Positions 46,101 to 51,987 of a stretch of 64,000 bases of DNA are shown here, in pieces. How positions within the stretch are numbered: the first letter of the stretch is position 1; each line of letters begins with the position of its first letter. Below the pieces are notes generated by a model. The model made no database searches. It was not told where the DNA came from and worked only from the letters and a program-made list of their open reading frames with translations. Source of the DNA: Nemorincola sp044225795 (GTDB lineage: Bacteria; Bacteroidota; Bacteroidia; Chitinophagales; Chitinophagaceae); contig JBGAIF010000005.1 of the NCBI GenBank assembly GCA_044225795.1, forward strand, positions 62,001 to 126,000. Reading direction: 5' to 3'. Position numbers and translations under genes: made by a program.

Positions 46101-46249
46101 AGGAAATCGCGGCGGGGAGTGGTTGCGTTGAATACGCCATCGCTTAAGTCGAACGGCAATTCTTCCTTAAATTCATTCTCAGCCACTTCAACGTTGGCAT
46201 TGATGTTTTTAAGATGTTCCAGGTCCGTCCAATATTGTTTTTGACTCAT
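43103..46249 (-). CDS. actB: Alternative complex III subunit ActB (molybdopterin-oxidoreductase-like plus ferredoxin domains)
   Basis: A 1048-residue periplasmic subunit with a variant Tat signal (TPRRDFLKFLGFSTVAATLVASC). Residues about 60-740 resemble the molybdopterin oxidoreductase fold but lack cofactor-binding residues (no Mo is bound in characterised ACIII). Residues about 770-1010 hold the iron-sulfur domain with four Cys clusters, seen as CTGCGACVVGC, CQHCDNAPCENVCP, CIGTKYCANNCP and CTFC...CQTACP, expected to bind three 4Fe-4S and one 3Fe-4S. This is the electron wire between ActC quinol oxidation and the ActA hemes. Confidence 0.96.
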   Translation of the reverse strand: MSQKQYWTDLEHLKNINANVEVAENEFKEELPFDLSDGVFNATTPRRDFLKFLGFSTVAATLVASCEMPVRKAIPYAIKPEDITPGVPNYYASTFADGGDYCAIVIKTRDGRPIKIEGNELSSITQGGTSARVQASVLNLYDKARLRFPYADGKEATFEAIDRMVKEGIGNKAGYLVTGSILSPTTKDIITQFTTKYPNVKHIVYDSISYSGMLLANEACYGKRTLPTFHFDKAQTIVSLGADFLGTWLSPVEFSKAYSKGRKVNAKEIRLSKHYQIEPTQTITGASADHRATCRPTEKGKIAVALYKAVVDGAQPNLSSPALNKLVASAAADLKKGNGLVVCSCNDVVIQTVINAINDKIGANGNTINWAVTSNNKQGIDKDFVDMVAAIDAGQVGSVLLHGVNPVYDYFDGKKFGEALAKVPLTVSFAERMDETAQKCKYIVPDHNFLESWGDAEPKPNYFSLQQPGIAPLFKTRAFQDSLMTWAGATQSYGDYWKDFWAKKLGSQEAFDKALQDGVVEPTGAMANSGGAYNGNIADAITKIDGRQVSSGVELVVYQKVGIGYGGAWSNNPWLQEMPDPITKATWDNYLCVSPKRAKALKAELTGFSEVESKKPVVAVKGANGYTVNLPIVVVPGMHNDVVAVAVGYGRDAKVGRAAASDATKGGKNAFPFVMFNGQTFESHHDVTIASTNETYDIAITQTHLSYEGRPVIHEFTLDEFKKDPQVLMKERGKEIGEYTALPWIEEGKEGKEELADAEMQENYRKNGTLYPNHPYEGVKWGMSIDLNSCTGCGACVVGCVAENNVSVVGKDHVLKNHEMHWIRIDRYFSGIADDPDTIQTVFQPMLCQHCDNAPCENVCPVSATNHSTEGLNQMAYNRCIGTKYCANNCPYKVRHFNWMDWNGADAFADNIYEDGRRDDINDDLTRMVLNPDVTVRSRGVMEKCTFCVQRLQDAKLSAKKAGRPLRDGEARTACQTACPTNAISFGNVNDKESEIHRLRDKDQAERLFYVLEHIHVLPNINYLAKIRNTEEIHSGDESKDDLMKYHI

Positions 46250-46254
46250 AAAGC

Positions 46255-46290
46255 AAATTCAAAAATTCAAAATTCAAAAAAATTCAAAAA
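46255..46290. repeat. Short AT-rich tandem repeat between actA and actB
   Basis: Four AATTC units, each followed by 2-7 A residues, fill the upstream side of the actB start. Reading on the minus strand this is a run of GAATT spaced by T tracts in the mRNA leader of actB. Confidence 0.7.
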
Positions 46291-46307
46291 CTCGGTCTAA
46301 ACCACTA

Positions 46308-47579
46308 TTAGTAGTGGCACTTCTGACATTCTGTTCCGCCCAGTTCCGCTTCTGTTACACCACTACGTTTACCAGCCTTGATCTCAGCATGATATCTTTC
46401 GAAGATGCTGTAATAATTATTGTTGGCAAACTGCACTTCGGTCTGGCGGTGGCAATTGATACACCAGCCCATTGACAGTGCAGAGAACTGGTAAACCTCA
46501 TCCATATCCTGGATTGGACCGTGACAACTCTGACACTGTACCTTGCCCACCTTCACGTGCTGTGAGTGGTTGAAGTAAACGTGGTCAGGCAGGTTATGGA
46601 TCTTCACCCATTGAATAGGGGTAGCAAGAATGTTACCATTAGCATCGCGGTTGTAATCCTTCTTATTAGGATCCCAGCCGGCATAGCGGTACAACATTTG
46701 TATCTGCTCAGTACCATTGATCTTCTTTCCTTCTGCAGTAACCAGCGGATGCTCTGCTTCACCGGTATAGCTGTTGATCTGCTTGTGGCAGTTCATACAT
46801 ATATTAGATGAAGGGATCATTGCCTGGCGGCTCTTCTCAGCACCTGCGTGGCAATAAAGACAGTTGATCTGGTTGATACCGGCATGCACTTTGTGCGAGT
46901 AGTAGATTGGCTGCAAAGGTTTGTAGTTCTGCTGGCGGCCTTCATTGATCGCACCGTTCACGATCCAGTAACCTGCCATGATAAAGCCAACGATAGCAAC
47001 AATTGCAATAACCAGTTTGCTTCTGTAAAGTGGGATCTCCTTCTCATTAGCGATACCCTCTTTTTCATTAGCGGCACGACGCAGTGTGTTGTTCGCGCGC
47101 CACAGGATCACTACAAGCACTACAAGCGACAGTGTGATCACGGTGTACAACCAACCATTGCTCTCTGCACCTTCAGATGAAGCTGCAGCGGCACCGGCAG
47201 CAGGAGCTGCGGCAGGGGCTTTGTACTCATCAACATATTTCAGGATGGCATCGATCTCCTCAGTAGAAAGCTGTGGAAACGGCGTCATCGCAGTTTTGTT
47301 AAACTTGTTGAAGATCGCAAGGGCGTCTTTATCGCCTGCGGCGATCAGTTTTGCTGAATTATGGATCCAGTCATACCCCCACTGCTTGCTTGGAAATGAT
47401 TTGTCAATGTCCTTCAATGCAGGGCCGGTCGCGTCTTTCAGCGGGTTGTGGCACGATGCACAGTTTGACATGAATAAAGCCTTTCCATCAGGCGCTGCGG
47501 TTGCAGAAAAATTGCATAAAAGCAAGAAAAAAATGAAGGCGAATGCGCCACGCGAGCATATTCTATACAGTTGCATCAT
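46308..47579 (-). CDS. actA: Alternative complex III subunit ActA, six-heme form (monoheme domain fused to pentaheme domain)
   Basis: About 423 residues. After a signal peptide (FIFFLLLCNFSATAA) comes a monoheme cytochrome c domain with CASCH (about 38-42), a Pro/Ala linker, a transmembrane helix (WLYTVITLSLVVLVVILW), a second helix (LVIAIVAIVGFIMAGYWIV), and the canonical pentaheme domain with CLYCH, CMNCH, CQSCH, CINCH and the near-terminal CQKCH. The R. marinus ActA has only the five-heme part. First gene of the operon; the start used is the ATG at 47579 (47591 and 47576 also possible). The stop lies 58 bases before actB. Confidence 0.94.
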   Translation of the reverse strand: MMQLYRICSRGAFAFIFFLLLCNFSATAAPDGKALFMSNCASCHNPLKDATGPALKDIDKSFPSKQWGYDWIHNSAKLIAAGDKDALAIFNKFNKTAMTPFPQLSTEEIDAILKYVDEYKAPAAAPAAGAAAASSEGAESNGWLYTVITLSLVVLVVILWRANNTLRRAANEKEGIANEKEIPLYRSKLVIAIVAIVGFIMAGYWIVNGAINEGRQQNYKPLQPIYYSHKVHAGINQINCLYCHAGAEKSRQAMIPSSNICMNCHKQINSYTGEAEHPLVTAEGKKINGTEQIQMLYRYAGWDPNKKDYNRDANGNILATPIQWVKIHNLPDHVYFNHSQHVKVGKVQCQSCHGPIQDMDEVYQFSALSMGWCINCHRQTEVQFANNNYYSIFERYHAEIKAGKRSGVTEAELGGTECQKCHY

Positions 47580-47591
47580 TGAATCTGGCAC

Positions 47592-47897
47592 AGAAATATA
47601 TTTGAAAAATTTAACTTTCCTTTACATTAGGCGTGGGCAAAACTACAACACAATCCCGAAAATATACACACATTTAGCAAAAAATTTTTCTCAATACTGG
47701 CGCGGGTTTCAGGCGTTTTTTTGTTATAATTTTATTTATAATGTCATTTTAATGTCACGCCCGGAAGCATACTAAAAAAAACATTTTTTCGCTTTCCTGA
47801 AACCGAATTTCCTGATTGTAAAAACATTAGTAATAGCGCTTAGAGACCTTTGTTCTGCAAAATTTTGGCAGGAAATTTCTGATTTACTTAAGCACCC
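47592..47897. other. 306-bp intergenic region upstream of the ACIII operon
   Basis: No ORF of coding character is seen. It holds the actA -7 box (47638-47645) and, about 100 bases further upstream, the direct repeat AATGTCA at 47740-47746 and 47751-47757 (11-bp period), a possible operator. Several long T tracts precede it. Confidence 0.5.
47638..47645 (-). promoter_or_regulatory. -7 box (TAGTTTTG) of the act-cta operon
   Basis: TAnnTTTG match on the minus strand, about 47-58 bases before the likely actA starts. It would drive the eight-gene actABCDEF-ctaCD transcript. Confidence 0.5.
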
Positions 47898-48944
47898 TTA
47901 AAAACGAGGGCAAACTGTGCTCTTGAAGGCTCCGGGATTTTTCGGATAGTTGCCCGTTAACGTCAATGTCGTTTCAATACCACCTTGCATGTTACTAGCT
48001 GGGCTTAATGTCGAGTAATTTACATCATAGCTAACGCCTAATGATAAAGTTTTATATTTTAACTTGATCAACGGAACAACTGCATCATTGTACCTATATA
48101 TAACTCCAGCATATATTTCCAGGTTGGGGGTTCCATTATCGGTGAAGGTATGCCAGCTAAGCATAACCGCTCCCATTGCTTCCATATATGACCCTTGACT
48201 AGAGTAATTTCCGTGAATATGTAGGTTAAAACTCTCCCCTATTTCTCTTATTATCGCAGCATTCACATTTAAACGGGTATTTTGAGACAACGTGGGGTTA
48301 TGGTAATACGAGAAATTGGGTCTGGAAAAATGATATCCCGAGACGCCAATAACGTAGGTAGCATTTCCTGCCCTTTCGGGGCTGATATTAAAATTGACCC
48401 CTGCACCCACGTCAAAAACGGACATCTTAGCATTAGGAATATTTTCAAAAGACGGATTTGAAGAGCTGTACGCGCCATTGAAAAATTGATTATTAAACGT
48501 AGCCCTTGACGGATCAAAACTGTATTGAATCTGTCCTCCGATAAATCCCACTGACAAATAAGAGCTATTGTTGGAACTTAAAGATTTATTGTAGTTCAAC
48601 GCAGGATACACTCCTGTTATTTTCTGATGCAGTTCTCCCGCTCTGTCAGTATATCCCAATAACCCAAAACTTAAGTGGTCGTCTGAACTTTTTTTTATGG
48701 TCAGTCTATATTGAAGATCAAGCAAGAATGTTTCGTAAGGGTCAGTGATACTACTCCATTGATTTCGGTAAAATGCGGCGATCTTATAGTTATCAGAAAA
48801 TACACCCGTCAATGCAGGATTTCTCAACAATGACGATTCATAAAATTGTGAAAAATGAATGTCTGCCTGTGCGAGCGATTGGCATCCGAACAATAGTCCC
48901 CCACATACACACAAGCATGAGATCAATAATTTTGTTTTGTTCAT
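47898..48944 (-). CDS. PorP/SprF-family T9SS outer-membrane protein
   Basis: A 348-residue beta-barrel protein (signal peptide ending SLAQA). ADIHFSQFYESSLLRNPALTGVFSDNYKIAAFYRNQW is, in outline, the hallmark N-terminus of PorP/SprF (HFSQF...NPA-TG...YRNQW). Barrel strands follow to a PNLEIYAGVIYRYNDAVVPLIKLKYKTLSLGVSYDVN region. SprF-type proteins act with T9SS to export and attach specific large surface proteins. Follows the cargo gene at 48948 by 3 bases, so the pair is one operon. Confidence 0.93.
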   Translation of the reverse strand: MNKTKLLISCLCVCGGLLFGCQSLAQADIHFSQFYESSLLRNPALTGVFSDNYKIAAFYRNQWSSITDPYETFLLDLQYRLTIKKSSDDHLSFGLLGYTDRAGELHQKITGVYPALNYNKSLSSNNSSYLSVGFIGGQIQYSFDPSRATFNNQFFNGAYSSSNPSFENIPNAKMSVFDVGAGVNFNISPERAGNATYVIGVSGYHFSRPNFSYYHNPTLSQNTRLNVNAAIIREIGESFNLHIHGNYSSQGSYMEAMGAVMLSWHTFTDNGTPNLEIYAGVIYRYNDAVVPLIKLKYKTLSLGVSYDVNYSTLSPASNMQGGIETTLTLTGNYPKNPGAFKSTVCPRF

Positions 48945-48947
48945 AGT

Positions 48948-50933
48948 CTAGCGAATTATTGTAACGCTGCCTTTTTTGTCTACTATTTTACCACCGCAAT
49001 TAGCCTGTACAGTCCATACAAAAACATCAGGAAGAGACCGATCGCCCCTGTATGTGCCATCCCAGGCATTAGACGCGTCATTAGGTGCAATGCCCTTTCG
49101 TTCAAATAATAACTCGCCCCATCGGTCATATACTCTGAACGATTCGATCTTATCTATTGCACCATTGCTTCTAGGGTAAAAGACATCGTCCTGCCCATCT
49201 CCATTGGGAGTGAACGCGTTTGGAATAAATAGGGACTTAAGGCAGTCGCAGTTCTTACCCAGTATAAAAGTATCTACTGGTGATGAAACGCAACTGTCAA
49301 AACCATAAACCCATAAAACACCTGTATCTACAAAATTGTGCGTGGCCCCTACATGCCCATCGCTCCAGATGTAATTAGAATATCCGGGCTTTGCCTTGAT
49401 AACATCCTGACCATCCTGGCATATATTAGCAATGCTACCCGCTGCAACTTCTGATGAGCTCTTCAAAAACGGAGCTTTGGCGACATATAGGCACTCTGCT
49501 GCAGTATCATCTTTTGGTAAGGTATCCGACCCGGCTATCAGTTCAACATGACTTTGGTAGTCGCTACACAGGAACAAATTACCCATACGATCGCACGCAA
49601 TGCCATTCTGATCGTCTCCCCCACTCTGCAATGCCGCACTGCCAACGTAAGACCCATCATAGGTATGATAACCGGCGACGAAAATAGGATCCGGACTATT
49701 AACCGGCACCTTTAGGATATTGTCTTCAATGGTCACTGAGTCTTGCATCGCACCGCTGACCCATATAACACCACATTGGGATAAAGCAATACAATACCCC
49801 CAAACGCCACTATAGAAACCGGGAATGGTATCACTAATACTTCCCGCATAGATTGTTCTACTCCAATCCACGCCATTTGCCGGATTAAATTTAGCCAGGT
49901 ACAAAACTGGGCGCCGGGGAGTAGGGCTGGAAACAGTAGTTCCCGACAATGTAATATTATTGCCCAGAAAGCCTCCGGTCATGTAGACATTGTTATTGAT
50001 ATCAGAAGCCAGACCAATCCCGAATGCGCTGCTAACACTCCCACTGCCCGAAGCCCAAACAGGGGTTCCGGAACCATCGTATCTTGCTATAAATGCGTAT
50101 TCGGTACTCACAGTACTATTCGTCAAGACCGACGAACCAAAAGAAAATGATGGCGACCTGTAAACACCGGAAATGTATACATCTCCTATAGGAGTGACGG
50201 TGATACCATAACCATAATCAAAGTCTGTGCCGCCTGTACTCTTAGCCCAAACAACATTACCCGACGGGTCATACTTAACCGTGAAAATATCAGAACTGTT
50301 ACCTGTAGCATCTGCATTTGTTAGTGTATTGCCACCGATGATCACCGACTGCTTTCTGTAAGCGCAGGTAACATATACATTGTTGGCAAGGTCTGTTGCA
50401 ATACCTCCTGTGCTAAGGACCGTTGCAAATCCGCCTGCTGTACGGTACATGTTATCAACTTCACATCCTGTTTTCACCCAGGTAACATTTCCGGAAGCAT
50501 CAAATTTTATGATAAAGTATGTTGGCGATCCCGCATTAGGATTAGTAATAGTGACTCCATCGATTTGAAAAGATGCACTGAATGTAGATAAGAACACATA
50601 CACGTTTCCAAGCTGATCTGCAGCTATGTTCATGACGTACACATTTCCCTTTTCTGTTGATTTGGCCCACAATAAGTTGCCTAGAGCATCATATTTGACG
50701 ACGACACCTGCATAAATGCCCATGGAGGAGCCGTTCTTCAAAACCGTTGATCCGAATATGGGGTCGCCCCAAGATATCCCGGCCACAAAAACATTTCCTG
50801 AAGGGTCGGTGGCAACCGGCCATCCATCCATACCGCCTCCGGTATTACCGCGAGCCCATTGCCATGCCTGCGCATAAGAAAATATTGGGATCAGGCATCC
50901 CAACAAAAGGATATAGATAGTTTTCATTTTCAC
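48948..50933 (-). CDS. Large surface protein with SBBP-type repeats and T9SS type-B (CHU_C) sorting domain
   Basis: A 661-residue exported protein (signal peptide to SYAQ). The central part has about eight repeats of the pattern D..GNVxWAKS...D..GNVYVTG...IGGxTLxN, typical of SBBP beta-propeller repeats. The end, LFIPNAFTPNGDGQDDVFYP, FRVYDRWGELLFERKG, NAWDGTYRG and VFVWTVQANC, is the gliding-motility CHU_C/type-B sorting domain. Predicted to be secreted through T9SS with the adjacent PorP/SprF protein. Confidence 0.9.
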   Translation of the reverse strand: MKMKTIYILLLGCLIPIFSYAQAWQWARGNTGGGMDGWPVATDPSGNVFVAGISWGDPIFGSTVLKNGSSMGIYAGVVVKYDALGNLLWAKSTEKGNVYVMNIAADQLGNVYVFLSTFSASFQIDGVTITNPNAGSPTYFIIKFDASGNVTWVKTGCEVDNMYRTAGGFATVLSTGGIATDLANNVYVTCAYRKQSVIIGGNTLTNADATGNSSDIFTVKYDPSGNVVWAKSTGGTDFDYGYGITVTPIGDVYISGVYRSPSFSFGSSVLTNSTVSTEYAFIARYDGSGTPVWASGSGSVSSAFGIGLASDINNNVYMTGGFLGNNITLSGTTVSSPTPRRPVLYLAKFNPANGVDWSRTIYAGSISDTIPGFYSGVWGYCIALSQCGVIWVSGAMQDSVTIEDNILKVPVNSPDPIFVAGYHTYDGSYVGSAALQSGGDDQNGIACDRMGNLFLCSDYQSHVELIAGSDTLPKDDTAAECLYVAKAPFLKSSSEVAAGSIANICQDGQDVIKAKPGYSNYIWSDGHVGATHNFVDTGVLWVYGFDSCVSSPVDTFILGKNCDCLKSLFIPNAFTPNGDGQDDVFYPRSNGAIDKIESFRVYDRWGELLFERKGIAPNDASNAWDGTYRGDRSLPDVFVWTVQANCGGKIVDKKGSVTIIR

Positions 50934-50985
50934 AGGTTTGACTTAAAGACAGATAAAAATAAAAAAAGGATGGGATTATTGCAAA

Positions 50986-51774
50986 TCAGATACTCCCCGT
51001 TCTCCCACCATCTACAGGTATAGAAGTACCATTTACATACGCAGCAGCGGGCGTTGCCAGGAAGGCAACTACTGCGGCTATCTCTTCGGGCTTGCCAAAG
51101 CGGCGGGCAGGCACCTCGTCCATCATCTCTTTTTCAACTTCTTCCCGGGTTTTACCCGTCTTTGCAGATTTGTTATTCAGAATGGTATCAAGGCGCTCCG
51201 TGGAAGTTGCTCCGGGCAATACATTGTTTACTGTAATGCCAAACTGCCCCAGCTCATTGGCCATGGTTTTGGCCCAAGAGGCTACAGATCCACGGATGGT
51301 ATTGGAAACACCAAGGTCTTTAAGCGGTATTTTTACAGATGTAGATATAATATTAATAATGCGTCCATAGCCTGCCTGTTTCATCCCTTCCATTACCTGC
51401 GTGGTAATAATATGGTTACAGATCAGGTGCTGGTTAAACGCATTCAAAAACTCTTGTGGCTGCGCCTTGGCTATCGGGCCACCCGCCGGCCCCCCGCTAT
51501 TGTTGACAAGGATATGCACTATGTTATTCTTAACAAATTCTGCAACCACGCTCCCCACTTGTTCAGGATTTGCATAATCGGCTACGAGGTAGCCATGCTG
51601 CTGTCCAGCATTAGCAGGCAATGTTCCTATTGCTGCTTTCAGCTTCTCCTCATTTCGCGATATCAATATACAACGCGCACCCATCTCTGCCATTGCCTGT
51701 GCCGACGCCAATCCTATTCCTTGTGTACTGCCTCCTATGAGCGCTGTCTTTCCTGTAAGGTCCTGTGATAACAT
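50986..51774 (-). CDS. SDR-family oxidoreductase-like protein with non-canonical active site
   Basis: A 262-residue Rossmann protein. The cofactor loop is IGGSTQGIGLASA (TGxxxGxG variant) and the NNAG position reads NNSGGPAGGP. The catalytic Tyr-x-x-x-Lys is absent: aligned by the following helix, SNTIRGSVASWAK has Ser and Arg in those positions, while the Ser of the triad may be in IINIISTSV. The C-terminal end (PVDGGRTGSI) is typical of 3-oxoacyl-ACP-reductase-like members. Substrate unknown; catalysis may differ from classical SDRs. Single gene, -7 box directly before the ATG. Confidence 0.87.
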   Translation of the reverse strand: MLSQDLTGKTALIGGSTQGIGLASAQAMAEMGARCILISRNEEKLKAAIGTLPANAGQQHGYLVADYANPEQVGSVVAEFVKNNIVHILVNNSGGPAGGPIAKAQPQEFLNAFNQHLICNHIITTQVMEGMKQAGYGRIINIISTSVKIPLKDLGVSNTIRGSVASWAKTMANELGQFGITVNNVLPGATSTERLDTILNNKSAKTGKTREEVEKEMMDEVPARRFGKPEEIAAVVAFLATPAAAYVNGTSIPVDGGRTGSI

Positions 51775-51778
51775 TTGT

Positions 51779-51786
51779 CAAAAGTA
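51779..51786 (-). promoter_or_regulatory. -7 box (TACTTTTG) abutting the SDR start codon
   Basis: On the minus strand TACTTTTG ends 4 bases before the ATG at 51774, so the predicted +1 falls within the start codon. One of four such cases in the window. Confidence 0.35.
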
Positions 51787-51945
51787 AAAATTTGCCGCAA
51801 ATACCGCCTTGGTCATCCACTACTACCGGCAGTATATTAATGCATATCTAAACCATATCCTCGCGCGACCGGGAACATCCGGAAATATTTACATTTTTCA
51901 TCACATTTACTCCTGGCTCTATCGGGGCAATTCCCCTAATAAGTT

Positions 51946-51953
51946 TATCTTTG
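51946..51953 (+). promoter_or_regulatory. -7 box (TATCTTTG) of gcvP
   Basis: TAnnTTTG match 34 bases before the gcvP ATG, the same octamer as upstream of both tRNA genes. No glycine-riboswitch-like structure is apparent in the short leader. Confidence 0.5.
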
Positions 51954-51987
51954 CAAATCTTTTTTTCTTAAAAAAATACATAGCTAT

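Noticed and set aside
51775..51987. Glycine riboswitch before gcvP
   Set aside because: The predicted leader is only about 28 nt and no paired aptamer structure is visible.
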